Shown here piece by piece: positions 51,994 through 59,793 of a stretch of DNA of 64,000 nt. The position numbers and the translations under genes are program-made. Every line of letters starts with the position of its first letter. Within the stretch, counting starts at the first letter, position 1. Source of the DNA: QHXW01 sp963847515. GTDB lineage: Bacteria; Acidobacteriota; Terriglobia; Bryobacterales; Bryobacteraceae. The notes below the pieces were generated by a model. It was given only the letters and a program-made list of their open reading frames with translations, had not been told where the DNA came from and did not search any database. The stretch is from contig CAWKAA010000007.1 in NCBI GenBank assembly GCA_963847515.1, positions 1,984,001 through 2,048,000 on the forward strand, written 5' to 3'.

Positions 51994-52905
51994 ATGTTTA
52001 CAGGATGCGGCACCGCGCTGGTCACTCCATTCCGGCGCGATCTTTCGCTCGATGAAGCGACGCTGCGCCAGCTGGTCCGCCGGCAGATCGACGCGGGCAT
52101 CAATTTCCTGGTCCCCTGCGGCACCACCGGCGAAAGCCCCACGCTCACGCGCGCCGAGCATCTGCGCGTCGTCGAGATCACGCTCGAAGAAGCCAAGGGC
52201 AAAGTCCCGGTGCTGGCCGGCGCGGGCGGCTACAACACGCAGCGAAGTGATCGAACTGGCGCGCGAGCTCGAGCAGCATGGGCGTCGACGGCATCCTCTC
52301 CGTCACTCCCTACTACAACAAGCCCACGCAGGAAGGCCTCTATCAGCACTACAAGGCCATCGCCGCCGCCATCAGCTGCCGATCATCGTCTACAGCGTGC
52401 AAGGGCCGCACCGGCGTCAACGTCGAGCCGGCCACGCTGGCGCGCCTGGCCGCAGATCGAAAACATCGTCGGCGTGAAAGAAGCCTCCGGCAACATCGCC
52501 CAGATGGCCAATGTCATCCAGCAGGTGCCGCCGACACTTCACCGTGCTCTCGGGCGACGATGCCATCACCCTGCCGCTGATGGCCCTGGGCGGCCGCGGC
52601 GTCATTTCCGTGGTCTCGAACGAGATCCCCGCCGAGATGACGCAGCTCGCGCAGCTCTGCCTGGACGGCGATTTCGCCGGCGCGCGCGCAAGCTGCAGCG
52701 CAAGTATCTGCCGCTGATGGACATGAACTTCATCGAATCGAATCCCATCCCGGTCAAGGCCGCCATGGGCCTGATGGGCCTGCTCGAGCCGGTCTATCGC
52801 CTGCCGATGTGTCCGCCAAAGCGCCGAGAATCTCGCCAGGATCGAAAAGGTGCTTGAAGTCGCGTGGGCTTGCTGGCGGACCGGAGGGTGCGCGTTGCAG
52901 GCTGA
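51994..52905 (+). pseudogene. dapA: 4-hydroxy-tetrahydrodipicolinate synthase, frameshifted
   Basis: Start ATG 51994 after GAGGAGGTGG. MFTGCGTALVTPFRRDLSLD, INFLVPCGTTGESPTLTRAE (GTTGE), ARELE then MGVDGILSVTPYYNKPTQEG (Tyr of the triad), VEPATLARLA, IENIVGVKEASGNIAQMANV (Schiff-base Lys in VKEASG), FTVLSGDDAITLPLMALGGR, SVVSNEIPAEMTQLAQLCLD and NPIPVKAAMGLMGLLEPVYR. Frames run 1, 2, 0, 2, 0, 1, 2, 1 with breaks near 52240, 52274, 52376, 52404, 52451, 52536 and 52687; most are single insertions. DapA condenses pyruvate with the semialdehyde. Stop reconstructed at 52903-52905. Confidence 0.9.
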
Positions 52906-53735
52906 AATCGAGAAGCTCTTCGACGAAAAGCCCGCAGACTTACACCGAAGATCATTTCCGCTTGTTCCACGAGTTCAAGGCCGCGCTGAACGCCGGCGCG
53001 CATCCGCGCCGCCGAGCCGGATGCCGCCGCGCACCAGCGGCTGGCGCGTGAACGCCTGGGTCAAGAAAGGCATCCTGCTTGGGCTTCCGCATGGGCGGCG
53101 TCGTGGACATGTCGGTCGACGCCGCGCGGCAGCCGTTCTTCGACAAGTCCACCTACCCCGTGAAGCAATTCACCGCCCAGAGCGGCGTGCGCATCGTGCC
53201 CGGCGGCTCGAGCATTCGCGACGGCTGCTACATCGGCAAAGGCGTCACCTGCATGCCGCCCATGTACATCAACGCCGGCGCGTACGTGGACGACGGCACC
53301 ATGGTCGATTCGCACGCGCTGGTGGGAAGCTGCGCGCAGATCGGCAAGAACTGCCACATCTCGGCGGCCTCCCAGATCGGCGGCGTGCTGGAGCCCGTGG
53401 GCGCGCTGCCGGTGATCATCGAAGACGAAGTGCTGGTCGGCGGCAATTGCGGCGTCTACGAAGGCACGGTGGTGAAGCGCCGCGCCGTGCTGGGCACCGG
53501 CACCATCCTCAACCGCTCCACGCCGGTTTACGACTGTGTGCGCGAAATCGTCCACCGCGCCACCGACGACGAGCCGCTGGTGATTCCCGAGGAAGCCGTG
53601 GTGGTGGCGGGCTCGCGCGCCGTCACCAGCGGCCCGGGCAAGGAATGGGGGATTTCGCTCTACACGCCCGTCATCGTAAAGTACCGCGACGACAAAACCG
53701 ACACCAAGATCCAGCTCGAGAATCTCTTGAGATAG
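52895..53735 (+). pseudogene. dapD: Tetrahydrodipicolinate N-succinyltransferase, frameshifted at the 5' end
   Basis: From TTG 52895: LQAEIEKLFDEKPAD, EDHFRLFHEFKAALNAG, RIRAAEPD, then WRVNAWVKKGILLG; breaks near 52938, 53005, 53040 and 53085. From 53079 the frame stays open: FRMGGVVDMSVDAARQPFFD, FTAQSGVRIVPGGSSIRDGC and left-handed beta-helix hexapeptides (GKGVTCMPPMYINAGAYVDD, GKNCHISAASQIGGVLEPVG, DEVLVGGNCGVYEGTVVKRR), ending KYRDDKTDTKIQLENLLR. DapD uses succinyl-CoA, so the cell follows the succinylase branch. The intact 3' 650 bases mark the end of the damaged block. Confidence 0.9.
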
Positions 53736-53772
53736 CGCCGCAATTTGATCGCTGCGGCCAACGATCACCTTT

Positions 53773-54153
53773 ATGTGCAGTGTGCTTCTGGTGGACGACA
53801 ACGTGCAAATCTTGGAGTTCTACGGCCTTGTCCTCGAGCAGGCGGGCCATCAGGTACAAATCGCCGAGACGTGCGCGCGGGCTGTCAGGCTTCTGCAAGA
53901 AATTGAGCCCGAAATAGTCATCATGGATTTGCGCGTTCCCGAGATGAAGGATGGCCTCGGCCTCATCCGGAGCCTGAAGTCTCATGTGCGTGCGCCCGGC
54001 AAGCCTGCGCTAAAGGTCGTCGTGATTTCAGGCTGGATCGAAGATCTGGCCGGCACGCTGGAACGAGACTCCGTAGACTGCGTCCTGCCCAAGCCGGTAC
54101 GCATGGAATTGCTCCTGCAATCGATCGCCAAGCTGGTCCCGGCAGCGGGCTAG
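53773..54153 (+). CDS. Single-domain response regulator
   Basis: 126 residues. REC domain only: MCSVLLVDDNVQILEFYGLV with the acidic pair, phosphoacceptor Asp in VIMDLRVPEMKDGLGLIRSL (about 54), Ser/Thr switch in VVVISGWIEDLAGTL, Lys in VLPKPVRMELLLQSIAKLV (about 109). No output domain, so it works by protein contact or phosphotransfer. It follows dapD by 37 bases, but no kinase is nearby. Confidence 0.9.
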   Translation: MCSVLLVDDNVQILEFYGLVLEQAGHQVQIAETCARAVRLLQEIEPEIVIMDLRVPEMKDGLGLIRSLKSHVRAPGKPALKVVVISGWIEDLAGTLERDSVDCVLPKPVRMELLLQSIAKLVPAAG

Positions 54154-54181
54154 TACGCTAGGGTCGGCGGAAAACCGGAAG

Positions 54182-54670
54182 CTAGTCCACCCACGCGATG
54201 AATTGGCCGCCGGTAGCGTGGCGATAATCGACTATCAATCCCGGCCCGTGCCCCTCGACTTGATCGATGGCTAAATGGATCGGCTCTGGGTCGAATTCGG
54301 TGTCATCCATAAACGTCAGCTCGCCAAGCCACCGGAACCCGCCGCGGCGCGCGAACAGCCTTCCAATCCGGTAAGGCACCGTGATACGCACCAGGCGCTG
54401 CCCGCCCCGCGTATCGAAGATTAGGGTGTGAAACGAGTGGAGCGGAGTACTGGCTCGCGGCTGGGCGGCATCCGCCGGCACTCGGCGAGCATTCATATCA
54501 AGCAGCGGGCGTTGGTCCGCAAAACGGGCGCGCAGGAGCCGGAATTCCGCCTCTGCCGTCTGGGCCGACACCTTCTGGCTTTGGTGATGCCGGAAGAAGA
54601 ATGCCGAGCCCGCGATTATGGCGGTGCCGATTGTCGCAGCCAGACCGGCCACGATGAGAGTGAACCGCAT
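54182..54670 (-). CDS. Membrane-anchored protein of unknown function
   Basis: 162 residues from ATG 54670 (MRFTLIVAGLAATIGTAIIA), with one N-terminal helix; the longer open frame upstream lacks a leader. The exposed part is rich in Arg and has RLLRARFADQRPLLDMNARR, TLIFDTRGGQRLVRITVPYR, RGGFRWLGELTFMDDTEFDP and GPGLIVDYRHATGGQFIAWV, with alternating strands. Not recognised. It diverges from the GAF gene. Confidence 0.7.
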   Translation of the reverse strand: MRFTLIVAGLAATIGTAIIAGSAFFFRHHQSQKVSAQTAEAEFRLLRARFADQRPLLDMNARRVPADAAQPRASTPLHSFHTLIFDTRGGQRLVRITVPYRIGRLFARRGGFRWLGELTFMDDTEFDPEPIHLAIDQVEGHGPGLIVDYRHATGGQFIAWVD

Positions 54671-54767
54671 ATTGGCCTCCCCGGTACCAGCGAGTATACA
54701 CCCGAGGACCTTGCGCCGCGACGCGCTGGTGCCCCGGGGACCCTGTCCGCTCCTATAATGGAGTTGG

Positions 54768-55364
54768 ATGCCGAAAACCAGAGAGCTTGAAGTGCGCCTC
54801 CAGCGCACTGATCAACAACTGCGCGTATTCCAGAAGATTAGCCGCTTCATGGTGCGCGACATCAGCCTGCAGGAAGTCCTGCAGGGCATCGTGTCGCTGA
54901 TTGTGGAGTTCATGGAGTGCGATTCCTGCCTGGTCTATCTGCTCGATCAAGATGAGCTGGTGCTCTGCGCCTCCAATACGCCGCACCCCTCCACGATAGG
55001 CAAGGTCCGGTTGCGGCTGAGCGAAGGTCTGACAGGCTGGGTGGCGCGTGAACGGCGATTGCTGGCGATTTCGCGCGAAGCCTACAAAGATTCACGTTTC
55101 AAGTACTTCGGCGAACTGCCTGAGGATACCTTCGAGGCGTTTCTCTCGGCCCCGGTGATTGCGCGTAACCGGGTGGTAGGCGTCATCAACGTGCAGCACC
55201 GCGTGCCCCATCAGCACACGGGCAGCGAGATGGAAGTGCTCACCACGGTTGGCGAGCAGGTAGGATGCGTCCTGGTGCTGGCGCGCATGGAACCCACCGC
55301 CGTCGCCGAGGCCAATCATGTCCAACTGGTCCTCTCCTCCGGGCCGGTACAGCCGAGGCACTAA
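54768..55364 (+). CDS. GAF-domain protein
   Basis: 198 residues. An N-terminal coiled-coil stretch (TRELEVRLQRTDQQLRVFQK) is followed by a GAF fold: ISLQEVLQGIVSLIVEFMEC, DSCLVYLLDQDELVLCASNT, RLRLSEGLTGWVARERRLLA, DTFEAFLSAPVIARNRVVGV and INVQHRVPHQHTGSEMEVLT. GAF domains sense small ligands or redox; no output domain is attached. The stop overlaps the Ycf48-like start (TAATG at 55362-55366), so the two are translationally coupled. Confidence 0.9.
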   Translation: MPKTRELEVRLQRTDQQLRVFQKISRFMVRDISLQEVLQGIVSLIVEFMECDSCLVYLLDQDELVLCASNTPHPSTIGKVRLRLSEGLTGWVARERRLLAISREAYKDSRFKYFGELPEDTFEAFLSAPVIARNRVVGVINVQHRVPHQHTGSEMEVLTTVGEQVGCVLVLARMEPTAVAEANHVQLVLSSGPVQPRH

Positions 55365-56490
55365 TGCTCAGCCGTATTTCAGTGGTACTCGCTGTCTTGG
55401 TAGCTGGCATCCTCGCGTACGCAGCAGGGCCGTCTCAAACGGCTGAACGATGGCGGCGGCTTTATTTTTATGAGCGTCTGGATTCTTCTCTCGTCATTAA
55501 TGACTTCAAGTTTCTCAACGCGCAGCATGGCATCGCAGCCGGATTCCTGCTCGACAAAAACGGCAAAATCAAGCCCACCGCCCTCAACAGCGATGATGGC
55601 GGCGTCCACTGGACTCTCGCGCCATTGAAGGAGGTGCCGATTTCCCTCTTCTTCCTGGATGAGAAGCACGGATGGATGGTCGCTGACAAATCGATCTGGC
55701 AGAGCCAAGACGGCGGCCATGCGTGGGCTAAGATCAGTTCTCTCGATAACGCCCTCCGCGTCCATTTCGTCAACCCACAGCACGGGTGGGCGGTTGGCGA
55801 ACAAAAGAAAGTTTACGAGACCAACGACGGCGGCAAGGCGTGGACCGAATTGCCCGCCGCCGCGCAGCCTGAATCCACACCCGAGCTTACCGTCTATAAC
55901 TGGATCGATTTTGCGGGCGTCAGCGCGGGAATCATTACGGGGTGGAATCAGCCGCCGTCCAAAAGTCTTCTACCGGATTGGATGAGTCCGACCTCGCAGC
56001 GTTCCCGCAAAGAAACGCCGCGTGTGTCCATCTTTCTCCAGACCAAGGATGGCGGGAAGACCTGGGATGCCAGCACGGGGTCTCTCTTCGGACATGTGAC
56101 GTGCGTTCGGCTGGCGCTTTCCGGATATGGACTCGGCGTGATCGAGTTCAGCGACTCTTTTGAATGGCCGTCCGAGGTCTTTCGCATCGATTGGAACACC
56201 GCGAAAAGCGATCGCGTCTTCCGCGAGAAGAACCAGCTCATTACCGACGTAGCGCTCCCCCCGCCAGCCCAGCGTATGTTGCAGGCATCGAGAAGCAGGA
56301 CCGGCTGACCGACAGTCCGGTGCCCGGAAAACTGAAGGTGTGGCGCAGCGACGATTTAGACAATTGGCAGCCCATGGAAGTGGACTATCGCGCCACCGCT
56401 CACAAGGCCATGATCTCCGCTGTGGATGCTGCAAATGTGTGGGTTGCCACCGACACGGGCACGATTTTGAAGTTGACAGCTCCGAAGTAA
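55364..56490 (+). CDS. Exported Ycf48-like beta-propeller protein, one frameshift
   Basis: About 375 residues after correction. A leader (ISVVLAVLVAGILAYAAGPS) precedes blades of photosystem-stability/BNR type with repeated DGG: NSDDGGVHWTLAPLKEVPIS, FFLDEKHGWMVADKSIWQSQ, FVNPQHGWAVGEQKKVYETN, LQTKDGGKTWDASTGS. The frame breaks in a run of six C at about 56259: one more C would join VALPP to ASPAYVAGIEKQDRL and lead to KLKVWRSDDLDNWQPMEVDY and NVWVATDTGTILKLTAPK. As read, a false stop falls at 56308. Homopolymer error is likely. Function unknown in bacteria without photosystems; often envelope sensors. Confidence 0.82.
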
Positions 56491-56639
56491 AAAACAAGTT
56501 TACACCTTCCTGGTTTATCCACTACGAATTCACCGTTATCTACTGTTAACTTTATGAAACCAAACATTCACAAAACTGAGGAAAAGGCCTTTCTTTGTCG
56601 AGATTTTGTTTGACGGAATTAACTTCTGGGAGCATTATG

Positions 56640-57225
56640 TAAAAGGTTCCAAGAGGTTCAAGGGACAGCAAACCCGGTGAGCGGTAGCGATCCTGGAACG
56701 TTGATCCGCAGGCAAACTAATAAAACGGAGCGTCGGCGGGGAGCGAAGGGAAATCGGGCTGAGCACAAGGGTGAGCTTCTCAAACGGCAAATCGGTTGAA
56801 CGCTTCGATCCAGAGGGGCCTAAGAACCCCAAAGGGGAGCGGAGATCGGTGGGCCGCAAGAGGCAGTTGGGCTGGGTACCAGGCAACGGGCAGGTCGCGT
56901 TGAAGTCGCCACGGCTGGGGCAAACCGAGCTGGGGTGAGGGAGCGGCAGGCCGAACGGGTCTGGGCAAAGCTCAGCGGAACAGCGAAGAAGCAGGCTGGA
57001 AGCGTTCGATCCCTAAATGGTGGCTCGGCAACAGGCAGTCGTTTAGGGTTAGTGAAAAGCCGTTTCGAGCTGTAAGCTCCGGTTGGGAACGATTGGCAGG
57101 CGGGCTCTGGAGCGTTAATCCGCGGTTCTATAAAAGGAGCAGCGGGGAGCGAAGGAGATAACGTTCGGTCGTCCTAATCGCAAGACTCATGCCGTGCATG
57201 CCGGTGGGAGTTGCGTTGTTCACTA
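56640..57225 (+). ncRNA. Gene-free repeat-rich stretch, candidate large structured RNA
   Basis: No ORF of coding character. The plus strand is purine-rich with recurring GGGGAGCGAAGG (56736-, 57143-) and GxCGTTxxATCC (56697-, 56800-, 57002-, 57112-) motifs, roughly 100-110 bases apart, so five imperfect units can be aligned: about 56698, 56799, 56898, 57003 and 57113. It ends with ATGCCGTGCATGCCGGTGGG, which loosely recalls the 5' half of group II intron domain V, but the 3' half is not seen. Possible identities: a degenerate or ORF-less ribozyme, or an unnamed RNA. Upstream, 56491-56640 is A/T-rich and may hold its promoter. Confidence 0.4.
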
Positions 57226-57227
57226 AG

Positions 57228-58004
57228 TCACTTGGAACCATTTCCTTTTGGGGCCGCCTCGCTCAGATACGTTTCGGGCGATCCTTCAAAGTTGTCCTTG
57301 CAGGCCTGCTGGCAGAAGTAATACGTCTTCCCTTTGTACTCCGTCTTTAGCGCCTGCTTGGGATCTACGCCCATTTTGCACACCACGTCGACCACCTGTG
57401 CTTCGGCGGCTTCCGCCTGCGCGACCTTGGTGTTCAGCGTGCCCTTACTCCTGGCGACTTCAAGAAGTGTGGGATAGAACTGCACGAACGTATTGTCGAC
57501 GGCCCCGTTGGTGCTGTGGCAGGAGTAACACTGCGCGGTGGTGGGCAGCATCCTGGCTGGAGCCGTCGACACTCCAAATCCGAAAAACGCCCATTTGCCG
57601 GGAAAGCGCTTCTCATCCTTTACCTCGGCCTCGATGCCGGCAAGTGAACCTTGGAATCGCCCCCCGTTATTGATGGACGCCTTGGATTCGGATGCCCTCA
57701 CCTCCAGCACGAAAATAGTCTTGTCGGGCCACTTTCCCGTCGCCATGAAAGCCCTGTAAGCCGTCGGATTAACAAAAACGTTGTCGAACATCGGATTGCC
57801 ATCGCGCGCAGCTTCAGCCGCCGGTCCATACGTCATCCCCAGCCCGGAACTCAAATAAACCCACTCCCGGTAGTCGTTCGGCCGGACCAGTTGTCCCTCC
57901 GCCGTAAACTTCGGGCCATCGCTTTCGGGCCGGTCCGCCGCTTCCAGCATAAACACGGCCAGAATGGCCGCCAAACCGGTGATTCCAACCACAACACGCT
58001 TCAT
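57228..58004 (-). CDS. Exported cytochrome P460 with C-terminal YHS domain
   Basis: 258 residues. A signal peptide (VGITGLAAILAVFMLEAADR) precedes a P460 domain: GQLVRPNDYREWVYLSSGLG, MFDNVFVNPTAYRAFMATGK, WPDKTIFVLEVRASESKASI, KWAFFGFG and the haem motif TTAQCYSCHSTNGAVDNTFV (about residue 157). P460 proteins oxidise hydroxylamine or nitric oxide with a haem cross-linked to Lys or Tyr. From about residue 208 a YHS domain follows (VVCKMGVDPKQALKTEYKGK, TYYFCQQACKDNFEGSPETY), a metal-binding module with three Cys. The fusion is noteworthy. It stands alone after the RNA-like region. Confidence 0.88.
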   Translation of the reverse strand: MKRVVVGITGLAAILAVFMLEAADRPESDGPKFTAEGQLVRPNDYREWVYLSSGLGMTYGPAAEAARDGNPMFDNVFVNPTAYRAFMATGKWPDKTIFVLEVRASESKASINNGGRFQGSLAGIEAEVKDEKRFPGKWAFFGFGVSTAPARMLPTTAQCYSCHSTNGAVDNTFVQFYPTLLEVARSKGTLNTKVAQAEAAEAQVVDVVCKMGVDPKQALKTEYKGKTYYFCQQACKDNFEGSPETYLSEAAPKGNGSK

Positions 58005-58024
58005 ATTCTGTCTCCTGTCTTATC

Positions 58025-59284
58025 TCAATCACATCGGAGCGCCACCATTGGATCGATTCGCGCCGCTCGCCGGGCCGGTATATAGCAGGCGATCAGCGCC
58101 ACGGCGCTTCCCGCGCCCAACGCCGTCCGAACCACCAGCTCGCGCTGCCGTCGCGCAATGCGAGCCAGCGTCAGATTGGCAACGTTAGCGCAAGCGATGA
58201 GCAGCACAAAAGCCGCCGCTGCCAGCATCACCAGCAGCATGGGGCGGGCGTTGCGTTTCAACTCCTCCTGCAAAGCGGTGGAGGTTGCCGTGTATCCGGC
58301 GGCCTTGGGATACGATTCTGGATGTTCCTGCTCTAGCCTCTGGGCAATCGCCGCGACGTCGCTGCGGCAATGTTCTAGGGTGGCGCCAGGCTTCAGTCGT
58401 GCGAATACGCTCATCAATCGGGCGTCGCGATTTGTTTTGGCTTGAGCGGATGAACGGTATGGGCAGGCGGACGTGGCCATGTACACATCGTTTTCGTTGG
58501 GGTACTGCGGCAGCGGAGGCAAGACCCCGATCACCGTGTGCACGCGGTCGTTCATTTCATAGGTCTTGCCAACCACGCCAGTCTCGCCGTTTTCGCTTTG
58601 CTTCCAGAATTCGTAACTCAGCAGCAGCACCGGTGGCGCGCCCGCTTGATCGTCGGAGGAAAGAAAAGTTCTTCCCAGGATCGGGTGCACCCCGAAGAAG
58701 TCAAAGTAACCCGCTGACACAACGCCAGTCCGCACTCTTTGTGCCTCACCGTTCCGGAAGAGCGTGAAGTGCATGCCGTGGTGCTCCACCATTCCGTTGA
58801 GCGTCTGGTTTCGCTGCCGGTAGTCATTGATCTCCTGGACCGAGAATTTCATGTCCTCTACGCCGGCCTTGGCGGCTTGCTGCCGAATGGTAACGATGCG
58901 ATTTCCCTCGGCGTACGGCAGAGGCTGTAGCAGGACGGAATTCACCACGCTGAAGACGGCCGTATTCACGCCAATTCCCAGACCCAGGATCCCCACCGCC
59001 GCGACGGTATACCCAGGGTCCTTCCGCATCAGCCGTAGAGCATAGCCGGCATCGTCCCGCAGAATGCTAAGATGCTCGCGCGGCGCCATGCCCACGATGC
59101 CGGCAATGGTATCCCACCACAGCCCCAGCAGCTTCATGGCTCCGCGCTCTTGCTTGACCACGGCCTCCTGCTCGCGAAACACCTGTTGCATCTCGCTCCC
59201 AAACTCGTCGCGAAAATCAAAAGGTAGCAGGCGCAACAGAGCCCCGAAAAGCCGTTCCGATAACGATCGTGTGCCCGTGCTCAT
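58025..59284 (-). CDS. ADOP/MacB-like ABC permease with large internal deletion
   Basis: 419 residues. The N-terminal part (SLSERLFGALLRLLPFDFRD, MLRKDPGYTVAAVGILGLGI-like, NTAVFSVVNSVLLQPLPYAE) is a full acidobacterial ADOP permease start, with a MacB periplasmic domain up to about 340 and the first FtsX helix pair (LLVMLAAAAFVLLIACANVA, LTLARIARRQRELVVRTALG). After AGSAV it jumps to ALIACYIPARRAARIDPMVA, which is the end of the second FtsX domain in the usual ~800-residue proteins. So about 400 residues are missing in frame. No frameshift. It follows padR by 12 bases. Probably non-functional as an exporter, though still translated. Confidence 0.85.
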   Translation of the reverse strand: MSTGTRSLSERLFGALLRLLPFDFRDEFGSEMQQVFREQEAVVKQERGAMKLLGLWWDTIAGIVGMAPREHLSILRDDAGYALRLMRKDPGYTVAAVGILGLGIGVNTAVFSVVNSVLLQPLPYAEGNRIVTIRQQAAKAGVEDMKFSVQEINDYRQRNQTLNGMVEHHGMHFTLFRNGEAQRVRTGVVSAGYFDFFGVHPILGRTFLSSDDQAGAPPVLLLSYEFWKQSENGETGVVGKTYEMNDRVHTVIGVLPPLPQYPNENDVYMATSACPYRSSAQAKTNRDARLMSVFARLKPGATLEHCRSDVAAIAQRLEQEHPESYPKAAGYTATSTALQEELKRNARPMLLVMLAAAAFVLLIACANVANLTLARIARRQRELVVRTALGAGSAVALIACYIPARRAARIDPMVALRCD

Positions 59285-59296
59285 GCCGCTCCTTCG

Positions 59297-59668
59297 CTAT
59301 GCAGGCCGGAACACTTTGATCAATCGCTTCGCCCTGGCCCGGGCGATCAGTTTTTCCATCCGCACCGCTTCTGCCGCCGCCAGTTCCCTACCGGTCTGTG
59401 TGACGCGGTAATACCGCCGTCTGGAATCATCCATCTCAGCGGCGGGACGCGTGCGGGACTCGGCAATCAGCCCTTCGGCGAGCAAACGTTTGATGATCCC
59501 GTACAGCGTGCCCGTACTCAGCCGTACCTCGCCCTGTGTCTGTTCCGTGACCTCTTTGAGAATGGCATAGCCATGCTTCTCGCCATCCACCAGCGCCAGC
59601 AGGACATTGAACATCGCCGGGGTAACCGGCATCTGAGAGGCTGAGATTTCTTCGTTTGCGCGTGTCAT
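59297..59668 (-). CDS. PadR-family transcriptional repressor
   Basis: 123 residues from ATG 59668; an upstream start at 59686 adds six residues. Winged helix: PVTPAMFNVLLALVDGEKHG, YAILKEVTEQTQGEVRLSTG, TLYGIIKRLLAEGLIAESRT, RRRYYRVTQTGRELAAAEAV, then a dimerising helix. PadR repressors regularly precede ADOP-type permeases in Acidobacteria. Its stop is 12 bases from the permease. An operator with three half-sites lies upstream (59690-59720). Confidence 0.92.
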   Translation of the reverse strand: MTRANEEISASQMPVTPAMFNVLLALVDGEKHGYAILKEVTEQTQGEVRLSTGTLYGIIKRLLAEGLIAESRTRPAAEMDDSRRRYYRVTQTGRELAAAEAVRMEKLIARARAKRLIKVFRPA

Positions 59669-59689
59669 AGCGCTCTTCCACCACACATC

Positions 59690-59720
59690 TATCGCGTGGA
59701 GCGATATATTGTTTATCGCT
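59690..59720. promoter_or_regulatory. Three-half-site operator upstream of padR
   Basis: TATCGC (59690-59695) pairs with GCGATA (59701-59706), and AGCGATA (59700-59706) pairs with TATCGCT (59714-59720). Two overlapping dyads share the middle half-site, 22 bases before the padR start. This fits autoregulation by PadR. Confidence 0.6.
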
Positions 59721-59793
59721 ATAGTGTAATACGACGTAGCCCAAAAAAGGTTATTGCAGTTGTGAATTTCGAGGGGATTTCGAGCGCGCCGTT

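Noticed and set aside
47809..53735. Dap cluster as a genuinely dead pseudogene set acquired by transfer
   Set aside because: Conserved residues and third-position GC are kept in all pieces, there are almost only one-base indels and no stops by substitution; decay would also give missense and larger deletions. Kept as a less likely alternative.
56635..56968. Minus-strand ORFs with LRSPLGFLGPSG-like sequence
   Set aside because: Low-complexity Pro/Arg/Ser-rich translations typical of spurious ORFs over structured RNA; two overlapping frames look similar, as expected from a repeat, not from a protein.
56640..57225. RNase P RNA or tmRNA
   Set aside because: Landmarks such as GAGGAAAGTCCGGGC for RNase P or the tmRNA tag and acceptor are absent.
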